A DNA stretch of 64,000 nt, from assembly GCA_963629305.1 (NCBI GenBank), contig CAVGIJ010000009.1:19223-83222 (forward strand), given 5' to 3'. This DNA comes from UBA1227 sp963629305 (GTDB lineage: Bacteria; Bacillota; Clostridia; Oscillospirales; Acutalibacteraceae). Every line of letters starts with the position of its first letter. Positions within the stretch are counted from its first letter, which is position 1. The notes beneath the pieces were generated by a model, which saw only the letters and a list, made by a program, of their open reading frames with translations, had not been told where the DNA came from and did no database searches. A program made the position numbers and the translations under genes. Positions 53,650 to 63,843 of this stretch are shown piece after piece.

Positions 53650-54357
53650 TTATTTATTCTTAAGTCTCTTGTCGGATTTTACGGCAAATTTCGTTCCTAT
53701 GCGCTGGAAAATCTCAACGATAACTACAAGAAGGATAACAGCGATAATCATAATGAGGTACTCATACCTGTAGTATCCGTAGTTTATCGCAATTTTACCG
53801 AGTCCGCCGCCTCCTATGATTCCGGCCATTGCCGAATAACCGAGTATTGTGGTTATGGCAATAGTTGCATTTGAAATGAGTGACGGTACACTCTCGGGAA
53901 TCATAACCTTGGTTATGATCTGAAAAGGTGATGCACCCATGCTCTGTGCGGCCTCTATGATATTCGGGTTTACTTCACGAAGTGAGCTCTCTACAAGTCT
54001 TGCTATAAACGGGAACGCCGCGATTACAAGCGGTACGATTGAAGCCGTTGTTCCGACAGAGGTTCCCACAAGAAGTCTTGTAAACGGAATCACAAGTATC
54101 ATAAGAATGAGAAACGGTACGGAGCGGAGAATATTGATTATTCCGCCGATAACGGTCATAAGCCATTTCGGAAGCGGAAGAACACCGTTTTTCTCACCTG
54201 TAACAAGGAGAACACCGAGCGGAAGGCCGATGATAATGGAGAAAAGTGTAGCCAAAATGGTTACATATATGGTTTCCCATGTGGCCTTTGGAATTTCTTC
54301 TGCAAGGATACCGAGTGCACTGTCAAGTGCCTCCTTTGTAAATGCCTTACTCATCAT
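53650..54357 (-). CDS. metI: Methionine ABC transporter permease
   Basis: 235 residues, five membrane segments. The EAA-type coupling loop is EVNPNIIEAAQSMGASPFQI. ATYVTILATLFSIIIG-like N-terminal helix and LGYSAMAGIIGGGGLGKIAI are typical of MetI. The start overlaps the end of metN by 11 bases. Confidence 0.95.
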   Translation of the reverse strand: MMSKAFTKEALDSALGILAEEIPKATWETIYVTILATLFSIIIGLPLGVLLVTGEKNGVLPLPKWLMTVIGGIINILRSVPFLILMILVIPFTRLLVGTSVGTTASIVPLVIAAFPFIARLVESSLREVNPNIIEAAQSMGASPFQIITKVMIPESVPSLISNATIAITTILGYSAMAGIIGGGGLGKIAINYGYYRYEYLIMIIAVILLVVIVEIFQRIGTKFAVKSDKRLKNK

Positions 54358-55360
54358 CGTCCGTCACCTCCTCAACAACTATATCATCTATTTCTTCAAG
54401 ATACGCTTTCGCGGTCTCAAGGTCTTCTCTCGTACCGACAATTCCGAGAAGCATATTGCCGTAAGCTTTTTCACCGATACTCTTTGTGTTTGCTCCGAGA
54501 ATACTTGCCGCAATGCCTTTATCCATAGCAAGCTTTGCGATAAGAGGCTGTTCTGTCGCAACGGCGCCATTGAACACAACGCGTATTCTGTACTCTCCGT
54601 CCCTTCGTGCGAGAACCTCCGCACTTCCCTCCGGGAAAACGAGATGCTTTGCCGCGGCCGATTTCGGACGTGAGAAGATATCCGAAACTTCGCCCTCCTC
54701 AACAACAGAGCCTTTTTCAAGAATTGCAACACGTCCGCATATTTCCTCTATAACGGACATCTGGTGCGTGATAACAATACATGTGATACCAAGCTTCTTG
54801 TTTATGTCTTTTATAAGTTCAAGAACCTCATGTGTCGTCTTCGGGTCGAGCGCGGAAGTTGCCTCATCGCAGAGCAAGATCTTCGGGTCTGTTGCGAGAG
54901 CGCGTGCGATAGCTATACGCTGCTGCTGACCGCCCGACAGCTGTGCAGGATATGCATTCGCTTTGTCGGGAAGTCCTACAACCTCGAGAAGCTCCTTTGC
55001 ACGTTTCTCGGCATCGGCTTTTTTCACGCCGGCAAGCTCAAGCGGGAAGCATATATTTTTAAGGCATGTTCGCTGCATAAGAAGATTGAAGCTCTGGAAA
55101 ATCATTGTAATGCTTCGCCTCATTTCGCGAAGCTCCTTTTCGGAAAGCGCTCCCATATCAACGCCGTCAATAAGAACTTGTCCCGACGTCGGACGTTCGA
55201 GCATATTTATACAGCGAACCAAAGTGCTCTTTCCGGCACCGCTCATTCCGATGATACCGTAAATACTACCGTCCGGAATTGTGAGCGAGACATCTTTCAG
55301 CGCATGAACTTCATCTTCAGCGCCGGTAAAGCTCTTTGATAAATGTTTGATTTCAATCAT
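54347..55360 (-). CDS. metN: Methionine ABC transporter ATP-binding protein
   Basis: 337 residues. Walker A GMSGAGKSTLVR, signature LSGGQQQRIAIARAL, Walker B KILLCDEATSALDP. The C-terminal NIL domain (~260-337, methionine-sensing in MetN) is present. First gene of metN-metI-lysR-metQ. Confidence 0.96.
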   Translation of the reverse strand: MIEIKHLSKSFTGAEDEVHALKDVSLTIPDGSIYGIIGMSGAGKSTLVRCINMLERPTSGQVLIDGVDMGALSEKELREMRRSITMIFQSFNLLMQRTCLKNICFPLELAGVKKADAEKRAKELLEVVGLPDKANAYPAQLSGGQQQRIAIARALATDPKILLCDEATSALDPKTTHEVLELIKDINKKLGITCIVITHQMSVIEEICGRVAILEKGSVVEEGEVSDIFSRPKSAAAKHLVFPEGSAEVLARRDGEYRIRVVFNGAVATEQPLIAKLAMDKGIAASILGANTKSIGEKAYGNMLLGIVGTREDLETAKAYLEEIDDIVVEEVTDDDE

Positions 55361-55394
55361 TACTATGCCTCCGTATTTAACGAAATTTGACGTA

Positions 55395-55424
55395 ATTTTA
55401 CACTAGTACAATATACTTTGTCAA
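55395..55424 (-). promoter_or_regulatory. metN promoter
   Basis: Consensus TTGACA (55419-55424, minus strand), an 18-base spacer and TAAAAT (55395-55400). No SAM riboswitch or T-box is visible in the leader, so control is probably by the LysR protein. Confidence 0.72.
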
Positions 55425-55539
55425 ACGAGTGAAAAATGTTTGACCATTAACAATCATTGTGATAAACTTTATCCGTATATTTATCAGTATTATAACAATC
55501 TTGAGTATTATAGCATAAAACTCACCGGAGGTAAGCGGA

Positions 55540-58500
55540 ATGTACAAAAAAGTTTCGACAGATCTTAACTTCGTCGAAAGAGAAAAAGCTGTACAACAGT
55601 TTTGGAAAGATGAAAAAATATTCGAAAAGACCGAAGAGAAAAAAGGACCTTCCTTCGTTTTCTATGATGGTCCTCCGACGGCAAACGGAAAGCCGCATAT
55701 CGGACACGTTTTAACACGTGTAATAAAGGATATGATTCCTCGTTACCGCACAATGAAAGGATACTTTGTTCCACGTAAAGCCGGATGGGACACACACGGT
55801 CTCCCTGTTGAGCTTGAAGTTGAAAAGGAGCTCGGACTTGACGGTAAGGAGCAGATTGAGGAATACGGTCTTGAACCTTTCATAGACATGTGTAAGGAAA
55901 GCGTATGGAAGTACAAGGGCATGTGGGAAGACTTCTCAGGGACGGTAGGCTTCTGGGCAGACATGGATAACCCATATGTAACTTATCACAATACATTTAT
56001 TGAATCAGAGTGGTGGGCACTCAAGCAGATCTACGACAAGGGTCTCATGTACAAGGGCTTCAAAATTGTTCCGTACTGCCCACGTTGCGGAACGCCGCTT
56101 TCTTCTCACGAAGTTGCACAGGGCTACAAAGACATAAAAGAGCGCTCTGCAGTAGTAAGATTCAAGCTCAAAGACGAGGACGCATACTTCCTTGCATGGA
56201 CAACAACACCGTGGACACTTCCGTCAAACGTCGCTCTTTGCGTAAACCCGGATGACGAGTACGCAAAGGTAAAGGCAGCCGACGGATACACATACTACAT
56301 GGCAACAGCTCTTCTCGACAAGGTTCTCGGAAAGCTTGCCGACGAAGAGAAAGGTATAAAGGCATACGAGATTCTTGAGACATACAAGGGCAAGGAACTC
56401 GAGTACAAAGAGTACTACCCTCTTTACGACTGTGAGATTCCCGTTGTTGAGAAGCAACACAAAAAAGGCTTCTATGTTATGTGTGACTCATATGTAACCA
56501 TGTCAGACGGTACCGGTATCGTTCACTGCGCACCTGCATTCGGTGAAGACGATGCACGTGTATGCGGAAACTACGATATGCCTTTCATCCAGTTTGTAGA
56601 TGCAAAGGGTAACATGACAGAGGAAACTCCGTTTTCAGGCCTTTTCGTAAAGAAAGCCGACCCTGAGGTTCTTAAGGATCTTGACAAGAGGGGTCTTCTT
56701 TTCGACGCACCGAAGTTTGAACACAGTTATCCTCATTGCTGGCGCTGTGACACTCCGCTCATCTACTATGCACGTGAGTCATGGTATATAAAGATGACGG
56801 CAGTCAAGGATGACCTTATAAAGAACAACAACACCATCAACTGGATTCCGGAAAGCATCGGAAAGGGACGTTTCGGAGACTGGCTTGAAAACGTTCAGGA
56901 CTGGGCTATTTCAAGAAACCGTTACTGGGGCACCCCGCTCAATGTATGGGAGTGTGAAGATTGCGGACACAGACACGCAATAGGTTCCATAGAAGAACTC
57001 AAGAGCATGTCTGACAACTGTCCCGATGACATTGAGCTCCACCGCCCGTATATTGACGCTGTGACAATAAAATGTCCTCACTGCGGAAAGACAATGAAGC
57101 GTGTTCCCGAGGTTATCGACTGCTGGTTCGACTCAGGCTCCATGCCGTTTGCTCAGCACCATTATCCGTTTGAGAACAAGGAGCTTTTCGAGTCACAGTT
57201 CCCGGCAGACTTCATCTCAGAGGCTGTTGACCAGACCCGTGGTTGGTTCTACTCACTTCTCGCCATCTCAACACTCATCTTCAACAAGGCACCGTTCAAA
57301 AACGTTATTGTTCTCGGCCATGTTCAGGATGAGAATGGACAGAAGATGTCAAAATCAAAGGGCAATGCAGTTGACCCGTTTGATGCGCTCAACACTTACG
57401 GAGCCGACGCTATCCGTTGGTATTTCTACACCAACTCCGCTCCGTGGCTTCCGAACCGATTCTACGGAAAGGCAGTTACAGAGGGACAGCGTAAGGTTAT
57501 GGGTACACTCTGGAACACATATGCGTTCTTTGTACTCTATGCAAACATAGACAACTTCGACGCAACAAAATACACACTTGACTATGACAAACTCCCCGTT
57601 ATGGATAAATGGTGTCTCTCAAAGCTCAACACCATGGTAAAGGGCGTTGACACCAACCTCAGTAACTACAAAATACCGGAGGCTGCAAGATACATTTCCG
57701 ACTTCATAGATGAACTTTCTAACTGGTATGTACGCCGCTGCCGTGAGCGTTTCTGGGCAACGGAGATGACACAGGACAAAATAAATGCCTACATGACACT
57801 TTATACTGCCCTTGTTACAACAGCTAAAACCGCTGCACCTATGATTCCGTTCATGACAGAGGACATCTATCAAAACCTTGTTCGTTCTATCGACAAAGAC
57901 GCGCCGGAAAGCATTCACCTCTGTGACTTCCCGACAGTAAACGAAGCATGGATTGATGCGGATCTCGAGGCAAACATGGAAGAAGTTCTCGACATTGTCG
58001 GCCTCGGCCGTGCATGCAGAAACGGTGCAAACATAAAGAATCGTCAGCCTCTCGGCACTATGTACGTAAAGGCAAACAAGGATCTTTCGGAATTCTACAC
58101 GGAAATCATCAAGGATGAACTCAACGTAAAGAAGGTTGAGTTTGTAAGCAACGCAGATTCACTTCTCTCTTATGGTTTCAAGCCGCAGATGAGAACACTC
58201 GGTCCGAAGTACGGAAAACAGCTCGGCGAGATACGTGAGGTCCTCGCAAATGTTGACGGAAATGCCGCAAAAGCCGAACTCGACAAGACCGGAACTCTCA
58301 AGATTCAGATAAGCACAGGAGAGATTGCCCTTTCCGAAGAGGATCTTCTTATCGAAGCAAAACAGCAGGAAAGCTACTACAGCCTTTCCGACTTCGGCAT
58401 AACAGTGGCACTTGATACCAGACTCAACGACGAGCTTATCACTGAGGGCTTTGTACGTGAAGTGGTTTCAAAGATTCAGACCATGCGTAAAGACGCAGGA

Positions 58501-58692
58501 TTTGAAGTTATGGATCACATTGCAGTATACATTGACGGAAGCGAGAAGCTTATCGACATTGTAAAGAACAACAAGGACGCCGTAATGGGAGACGTGCTTG
58601 CTGACGAACTTCATACAGGTTCTGTTGACGGCTACACCGCAAAGTGGAACATCAACGGAGAAAAGGCAAAAATGGGCGTTCGAAAAATTTAA
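55540..58692 (+). CDS. ileS: Isoleucyl-tRNA synthetase
   Basis: 1050 residues, class Ia. HIGH motif GKPHIGHVLTRV near residue 50, CP1 editing domain (~190-390, TTPWTLPSNVALCV), KMSKS as QKMSKSKGNAVDPF near 605, anticodon domain. Length and a SCPDD-type zinc stretch (CEDCGHRH, CPHCGK) fit the eukaryote-like IleS type found in many anaerobes, which often goes with low mupirocin sensitivity; that last point is family knowledge, not shown. GGAGG upstream. No T-box in its leader. Confidence 0.96.
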   Translation: MYKKVSTDLNFVEREKAVQQFWKDEKIFEKTEEKKGPSFVFYDGPPTANGKPHIGHVLTRVIKDMIPRYRTMKGYFVPRKAGWDTHGLPVELEVEKELGLDGKEQIEEYGLEPFIDMCKESVWKYKGMWEDFSGTVGFWADMDNPYVTYHNTFIESEWWALKQIYDKGLMYKGFKIVPYCPRCGTPLSSHEVAQGYKDIKERSAVVRFKLKDEDAYFLAWTTTPWTLPSNVALCVNPDDEYAKVKAADGYTYYMATALLDKVLGKLADEEKGIKAYEILETYKGKELEYKEYYPLYDCEIPVVEKQHKKGFYVMCDSYVTMSDGTGIVHCAPAFGEDDARVCGNYDMPFIQFVDAKGNMTEETPFSGLFVKKADPEVLKDLDKRGLLFDAPKFEHSYPHCWRCDTPLIYYARESWYIKMTAVKDDLIKNNNTINWIPESIGKGRFGDWLENVQDWAISRNRYWGTPLNVWECEDCGHRHAIGSIEELKSMSDNCPDDIELHRPYIDAVTIKCPHCGKTMKRVPEVIDCWFDSGSMPFAQHHYPFENKELFESQFPADFISEAVDQTRGWFYSLLAISTLIFNKAPFKNVIVLGHVQDENGQKMSKSKGNAVDPFDALNTYGADAIRWYFYTNSAPWLPNRFYGKAVTEGQRKVMGTLWNTYAFFVLYANIDNFDATKYTLDYDKLPVMDKWCLSKLNTMVKGVDTNLSNYKIPEAARYISDFIDELSNWYVRRCRERFWATEMTQDKINAYMTLYTALVTTAKTAAPMIPFMTEDIYQNLVRSIDKDAPESIHLCDFPTVNEAWIDADLEANMEEVLDIVGLGRACRNGANIKNRQPLGTMYVKANKDLSEFYTEIIKDELNVKKVEFVSNADSLLSYGFKPQMRTLGPKYGKQLGEIREVLANVDGNAAKAELDKTGTLKIQISTGEIALSEEDLLIEAKQQESYYSLSDFGITVALDTRLNDELITEGFVREVVSKIQTMRKDAGFEVMDHIAVYIDGSEKLIDIVKNNKDAVMGDVLADELHTGSVDGYTAKWNINGEKAKMGVRKI

Positions 58693-58726
58693 CGTTCTCG
58701 CTTGAGTATTGATCTCATTGATTTTG

Positions 58727-58760
58727 AAAGCCCTGGGTTATTTCACTCAGGGCTTCTTTG
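58727..58760 (+). terminator. ileS terminator
   Basis: AAGCCCTG pairs with CAGGGCTT over a 16-base loop, then CTTTG. Confidence 0.7.
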
Positions 58761-58790
58761 CAACTATAAACAATGAAAGGGAGAATGAAA

Positions 58791-59816
58791 ATGCAGCTTG
58801 CTTTCACATGGCAGGAAATCATTAATCTGTTTTTCATATATTCGTTTATCGGGTGGGCCGTCGAGGTTGCCTACGCGGCAGTAAAACACGGGCGTTACCA
58901 AAATAGAGGTTTTCTGATAGGCCCCATATGTCCCATATACGGTTACGGAGTAGTTGCTGTTCTTTTACTCCTAACTCCAATAAAGGACAATTTACTTCTC
59001 CTCTTTTTCTGCTCGGCGCTGGTTACAAGTTTACTCGAATTTGTCACCGGCTGGTTTCTTGAATGGAAATACAACGAAAGATGGTGGGACTACTCAGACT
59101 GTAAATTCAATATCAAAGGCTACATATGCCTTGAATTTTCAATTCTTTGGGGAATCGCCGCAACAATAGTTGTAAAATTCATAAACCCTCCGATTGTAGA
59201 ACTCGTTGATAAATTTGCATATACAAAATTCGGAATGATACCCGGGTTTTTCTTCCTTGCGGTTTACATTGCCGACAACATACTTTCCAACAAAAAAATA
59301 CGTGAATACACCAAAGGTGTTCAGGCTGTCGAGGCTATGGACGCCGCAATCAGAAAGGTTTCCGACTCAATCTCTCTGAATATCTATGAAAACGCAACCG
59401 AGTCAAAAGAAAAGGTTGAGGAATTCATGGAACGTGATGATGTCAAGGAAGCAGTTGAAAATATCTCCGAAAAGGTTGAAGGCGTAAAAGCTACCATAGA
59501 GGAAAAGCAAGAGGAACGCGCAGAAAAGCGTGAGGAAATTGCCGAGGCTATTGAGCAACGCCATGACGAACACAATGAGCGACGTGAAGAAATTGCATTT
59601 GCAATAGAAAAGAGACACAATGAGCGAGCCGAGGAGCGTGAGAAAAAGCTTTCAGAACTGCGCAGACAGCTTGCCGACATGCAGGCAGAACGTGAAAAGC
59701 TGCGCCTTGAAAACGAAAAGAACTTTAAACGTATCATCAGTAAATTCCCGCATGTTGAAAAAGGCAGACATAAGGATATCTTTAAACGCCATGATGACAA
59801 TGACGAGCAGATTTAA
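58791..59816 (+). CDS. CmpB-family (putative ABC transporter type IV) membrane protein with long coiled coil
   Basis: About 341 residues from ATG 58791 (AAAGGGAGA upstream). The first ~170 residues have five membrane helices and match the ABC_trans_CmpB family: YSFIGWAVEVAYAAVKHGRY, NRGFLIGPICPIYGYG and WWDYSDCKFNIKGYICLEFS. The C-terminal ~150 are a highly charged, E/K/R-rich coiled coil (EREKKLSELRRQLADMQAER) likely in the cytosol. Family function is unknown. Confidence 0.88.
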   Translation: MQLAFTWQEIINLFFIYSFIGWAVEVAYAAVKHGRYQNRGFLIGPICPIYGYGVVAVLLLLTPIKDNLLLLFFCSALVTSLLEFVTGWFLEWKYNERWWDYSDCKFNIKGYICLEFSILWGIAATIVVKFINPPIVELVDKFAYTKFGMIPGFFFLAVYIADNILSNKKIREYTKGVQAVEAMDAAIRKVSDSISLNIYENATESKEKVEEFMERDDVKEAVENISEKVEGVKATIEEKQEERAEKREEIAEAIEQRHDEHNERREEIAFAIEKRHNERAEEREKKLSELRRQLADMQAEREKLRLENEKNFKRIISKFPHVEKGRHKDIFKRHDDNDEQI

Positions 59817-59819
59817 GAT

Positions 59820-59847
59820 AAGGGGCTGTAAAAACAGCCCCTTTTAT
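59820..59847 (+). terminator. Terminator
   Basis: AAGGGGCTG(TAAAA)ACAGCCCCTT followed by TTATC, between convergent genes. Confidence 0.87.
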
Positions 59848-59848
59848 C

Positions 59849-62800
59849 TTAGCAATAATAAAGGAATGAGCGTAGCCGCGACCATCCGCTCTCATCCCAG
59901 TCACCGTCAAGTACCAGTTCAAAAAACGGAGAAGAGCATTTTTGTGAAATTCCCCTAAGGCTTAACACCGTCTCGGTATTTTCATAACGAGGCGATAGCA
60001 TCAAAACTGCGGAGGAATATTCGCTCATTTCAACCGCCTTCGCATAGCGATAACGCCCATTCGCTCCGGCAAAACCGTCAAGATTTTCTCGTGCTATGCT
60101 AAACAATCTTTCCTTATCATTTGAGAAGATACCGTCAGAGCCCATTTCTGCCGAAACGGCATCAAGAAGTGTGCGGTCGGCCGGTTTACCGTTATCACGC
60201 CACAAGAACCACAGCATCTCACTAAGTGGCATACGGCGAATGGTTTTACCCTCGTTTTCCAGAGTCGTCAAAATTCCTTCATCAAGACTTGTAAGGCACA
60301 TTGGTGTGCCTACCGCTGCTATCACGTGTTCTCCTGTGGGAATTCGTTTTGCCAAGGCAAGCATTTCTTCCCTTTTAAGAATATGATTCGGCATAACCTG
60401 TTTGCGACAACACGCCGGCAATGCATATACTATGTCTCCCGTAAGAATCGCACGAATAAGCAATTCGGGATTATCTGCTTTTTCAGAGAGTTCTTCAAGA
60501 ACAGGGGCCACAATTTTACATTTTGTATAACCACGACGGTCAAGAATCGAACGCACAACTCTTGCATATTGGCCGTCCGAATCGGCACCGTACCCATATG
60601 GAATGAGAAATTGCAAGCCCGCATCTCCGCCGTTTTTCTCAATAATTTGCAAGCATGCTCCGACCAGCGCAGGCAACGGCAGATACTCTTTAGAATTCAT
60701 TTCAGCACGACCGAGTGTCAATATTTCGCGAGTGTACTCAGGCATTGACTCGGCCTTGTATCCCTGTGAATCAAAGTACTCCGTAAGATACGGTGTGTAT
60801 GCACCGAGGTTCGGAATAAACAAACGATAATTTTTTTCAGGCTTTTCCTGAATGTTTGTCGGATGCATCGCCACGTCAAGAATGTTAAAGTTACTCGGAA
60901 GTTCTGCGTTTGGGCGACCGGACAGGCTGTTTAAGAAGGCCTCTATTCGAGTTATAACACCAACCCTGGAGAAGTGTTCGTCAACTTCAATTTGCAAATA
61001 GGGCTTATCTCCCATCTCCTCACGAACAAGATGAGAAATCAATGTATCCGGACCGCAACCGTGACTTGTGATATAAACAGCATACAAATTCGGATGGTGT
61101 GCAACCATTTTCATAGTTGCCAACACATGGTCACCAAATGGCCAATACATGTGCGGATAGTCTTTCGAAACATCCAAATCCATACCCGGCAAATGGCCGA
61201 GCGTCATAACCTTATAACCGCGGGAGAGCAAGATTTCCGGAATACCCATGTTGAGTACCGGGTCCGAAATTCCGTAATTGCGAGTGACGAGAACCAATAC
61301 TTTATCCTCAGGCTTTAAATTCTCCAACATTTCACGGCCGAGACTTTCCACTCCGGCGTTGTATTTTTGAACTGCCATTGCTCCCTTAACAAGCCCCGGC
61401 AAACACCGCGGCTTTGAAAATCCTAATGCTTTACCTACATCAAGCATAGCAATAGCCATCATCTGCGCACCCAGGTCAAGGTCAAGAATGGGGCTGAGCA
61501 ATTTAATTCCCCGCTTTTCAAGTCCCAAAGTATCAAATACCGACTTTGCCGCCATTTGCATATACGGACAAGCATAGTTATGTACCGCATGAGAGTGCGG
61601 ATGACGAATTGTGTGAACGGATGGCAAAAAGATATAATCCACACCCTGTTCGGCAAGTTGCATCATATGCCCGTATATAAGTTTTACGGGATAGCAGGTC
61701 TCTCCCCTGGCATATTGTTGAGAAATCTTGATTGTCTCCTCATTTGTAGCGTGGGATAAAACTACATTGAAACCGAGATTTTTGAAAAATGCGTTGACCA
61801 TCGGGAAAAACTTAAACATGATGAGTGTTAACGGTACACCGATAGTTTTCTTCGTCGGATCGATTGCTCCGTCATAATCCTCAACAGCAAGCTGGCCCGC
61901 CTTACGATAAAAAGCTTTATTGCGTCGTATTTCCTCACTCGTGGCAACAATTTTTCTCTCTTCTTTCGGGAAATCAAAACCGAGAAAAGAACTTGGCCCC
62001 GTACCCACAGTTTCCATTGCAAGCATTGCCGCACCGAATGCCCCCGAAACAGAAAAAACAGGCGACACCTGCACGCGTTCTCCATAAGCGCTTTGAAATG
62101 CGGCAACAATACCGGGATTATAATCCACTCCGCCTTGAAGAACAATATGCTCTCCCACGTGTTTGCCGCCTACTACCTTGTGTAAATAATTTCTGACAAT
62201 AGAGTGGCACAATCCCGCCGCAATATCAGCTTGTGACGCACCTTGTGCCTCTGCCTGCGCGATAGATGTCTCTATAAATACCGTACATCGTTCACCCAAA
62301 TCGCAAGGCTTTGTCCCACTAAGTGCCAAAGAGCCGAACTTCGCAATGGGAATACCCATACGGGCAGCCTGCTCCTCCACAAAAGATCCCGTACCGGCAG
62401 CGCAGATCTTATTCATCTGAAAATCGGCCACTTGACCGTTTTTAAGTGATATATACTTGCTGTCTTGACCACCTATTTCAAATACAGTATCTGCCTTTGG
62501 CACAAAATGACTCGCTGCGCGTGCCTGCGCGGTAATCTCGTCACGAATAGCGTCCGCCCCCATCATCCGTCCAATACGTTCACGGCCGGATCCGGTAACA
62601 CCGACTCCAAGCACTGAGAACTCTCCATATTTTTTCCGTATTTGACGAAGTCCTTCACGTACAACGCCCTCCGGGTCACCCGCCGTACGTAAATATTGAA
62701 AATCAATAAGGGTATTATCTCTCCCCACAAGCACCAAATCCGTACTCGTAGACCCAATATCAATTCCGATAAATGCACCCTCATTTGGCATAATCTCGGT

Positions 62801-63679
62801 ACATTGCGGTTCGGATAAATCCGTTTCCTCCTTCAGAACGAGTCTCGGCAATGTAATTTCCCGCTCGCTCCCCATTTCATCCTTTGAAAGGGCGGCCAAC
62901 AATATTTCGGTTTTAATTGTTTGATTTGCACTTTGAGCCGCACCGTATGCAGCGGCATATTGCGCATTTTGCGGAACTATCAATTCATCATCCTGTAATT
63001 GAAAAAGGTCTTTTATTGCACGTATAACTCCGCTGTTAAGCGTTACTCCTCCGCAAAAAATCATCGGCTTTTCAATCGGAAGATTCTTAACAATAGTTGC
63101 CTTATAGTTTCGAATCATTGCATAGCATAGCCCAAGCAATATATCCTCCTTCGGCACTCCTTCTTGTTGGCGGTGGATAATATCCGTTTTTGCGAAAACT
63201 GCGCAGCGCCCGGATAAATTCGGAATTTCCCGAGCACATGCCACCATCCTTGAATAATCCTCTATTTTCAAACCAAGTCGAGACATCTGATCCTCAAAAA
63301 AAGATCCTGTTCCGCCTGCACAATGCTCATTTACCGAAAAGCGTGGTGCTTTGTTATTAATTTCGGTGATAAAACGGGCACTTTGACTGCCAATCTCAAT
63401 TATACTGCCGGCACCTGATGCAAGTTCTTTTGCTCCGGAAACAATTGCAGGAATATCCTCCATTTGCGAGAGCTGCGGACACTTTTTCACTACAATATTA
63501 CGATTGCTGCCGGTTACACATACTGCAATTTCCTGTGGCAGATTCATTTCTTGCAAACCTTCATGCAAAGTTTGCGCTACTCTGCCATGATGCGCCTTAC
63601 ACCAAACTGTATGAATACCATTGTTCATAAGAACAAGCTTAACAGTTGAAGTTCCCAAATCAATACCTATTTTGTTCAT
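59849..63679 (-). CDS. 2-hydroxyacyl-CoA dehydratase-type activase, large fused form
   Basis: 1276 residues. Two BcrAD/BadFG (HgdC-type) ATPase modules lie in tandem: IGIDLGTSTVKLVLMN with CAGGTGSFFEDQ and GRCAVFAKTD (~1-260), and IGIDIGSTSTDLVLVG with CAAGTGSFVEEQ and GERCTVFIETS (~310-560). Each has the two Cys that hold a 4Fe-4S cluster at the dimer interface. A DUF2229 domain follows (GETCYPVKLIYGHMMQLAEQ) and a C-terminal HgdB-like domain (PALVGACLQIIEKNGG; ACCRKQVMPN). Such proteins use ATP to inject an electron into radical dehydratases or reductases. No dehydratase subunits are adjacent, so the target is unknown. GAGAGGAT precedes the ATG. Confidence 0.93.
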   Translation of the reverse strand: MNKIGIDLGTSTVKLVLMNNGIHTVWCKAHHGRVAQTLHEGLQEMNLPQEIAVCVTGSNRNIVVKKCPQLSQMEDIPAIVSGAKELASGAGSIIEIGSQSARFITEINNKAPRFSVNEHCAGGTGSFFEDQMSRLGLKIEDYSRMVACAREIPNLSGRCAVFAKTDIIHRQQEGVPKEDILLGLCYAMIRNYKATIVKNLPIEKPMIFCGGVTLNSGVIRAIKDLFQLQDDELIVPQNAQYAAAYGAAQSANQTIKTEILLAALSKDEMGSEREITLPRLVLKEETDLSEPQCTEIMPNEGAFIGIDIGSTSTDLVLVGRDNTLIDFQYLRTAGDPEGVVREGLRQIRKKYGEFSVLGVGVTGSGRERIGRMMGADAIRDEITAQARAASHFVPKADTVFEIGGQDSKYISLKNGQVADFQMNKICAAGTGSFVEEQAARMGIPIAKFGSLALSGTKPCDLGERCTVFIETSIAQAEAQGASQADIAAGLCHSIVRNYLHKVVGGKHVGEHIVLQGGVDYNPGIVAAFQSAYGERVQVSPVFSVSGAFGAAMLAMETVGTGPSSFLGFDFPKEERKIVATSEEIRRNKAFYRKAGQLAVEDYDGAIDPTKKTIGVPLTLIMFKFFPMVNAFFKNLGFNVVLSHATNEETIKISQQYARGETCYPVKLIYGHMMQLAEQGVDYIFLPSVHTIRHPHSHAVHNYACPYMQMAAKSVFDTLGLEKRGIKLLSPILDLDLGAQMMAIAMLDVGKALGFSKPRCLPGLVKGAMAVQKYNAGVESLGREMLENLKPEDKVLVLVTRNYGISDPVLNMGIPEILLSRGYKVMTLGHLPGMDLDVSKDYPHMYWPFGDHVLATMKMVAHHPNLYAVYITSHGCGPDTLISHLVREEMGDKPYLQIEVDEHFSRVGVITRIEAFLNSLSGRPNAELPSNFNILDVAMHPTNIQEKPEKNYRLFIPNLGAYTPYLTEYFDSQGYKAESMPEYTREILTLGRAEMNSKEYLPLPALVGACLQIIEKNGGDAGLQFLIPYGYGADSDGQYARVVRSILDRRGYTKCKIVAPVLEELSEKADNPELLIRAILTGDIVYALPACCRKQVMPNHILKREEMLALAKRIPTGEHVIAAVGTPMCLTSLDEGILTTLENEGKTIRRMPLSEMLWFLWRDNGKPADRTLLDAVSAEMGSDGIFSNDKERLFSIARENLDGFAGANGRYRYAKAVEMSEYSSAVLMLSPRYENTETVLSLRGISQKCSSPFFELVLDGDWDESGWSRLRSFLYYC

Positions 63680-63727
63680 AATAGATCCTCTCTCGTCGTA
63701 TCTGAAAATTTCCCGGTTTTTTCTCCG

Positions 63728-63753
63728 CCAAAGTTAGCAACCGCTAACTTTGG
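63728..63753 (-). other. Perfect inverted repeat in the activase 5' leader
   Basis: CCAAAGTTAGC pairs with GCTAACTTTGG (11 bp, 4-base loop), 49 bases before the start codon. It is followed by a purine-rich stretch and the ribosome site. Confidence 0.7.
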
Positions 63754-63757
63754 CAGT

Positions 63758-63806
63758 AAAAAAATCTGTTGCAAGGCTTTTGCATAAGGTCGATGCCCCA
63801 CAACAG
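63758..63806 (-). terminator. Hairpin with seven U in the leader: terminator or attenuator
   Basis: On the minus strand CTGTTG ... CAACAG (63766-63806) with inner GGGCAT/ATGC pairing is followed by AT and a T7 run (63758-63764). An upstream AAAATCTG (63818-63825) can pair with CAGATTTT at the hairpin's 3' side and T-run, an antiterminator arrangement. Confidence 0.6.
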
Positions 63807-63843
63807 GTCACTAAAATCAGATTTTATTTTATTTTCAGGCAGT

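Noticed and set aside
55440..55539. Possible T-box before ileS
   Set aside because: The divergent gap is short and contains neither the T-box sequence nor a terminator hairpin.
59384..59800. A 138-codon minus-strand frame rich in Ser/Arg
   Set aside because: It is the antisense of the charged coiled coil of the CmpB-family protein; such composition is an artefact of the E/K-rich repeats.
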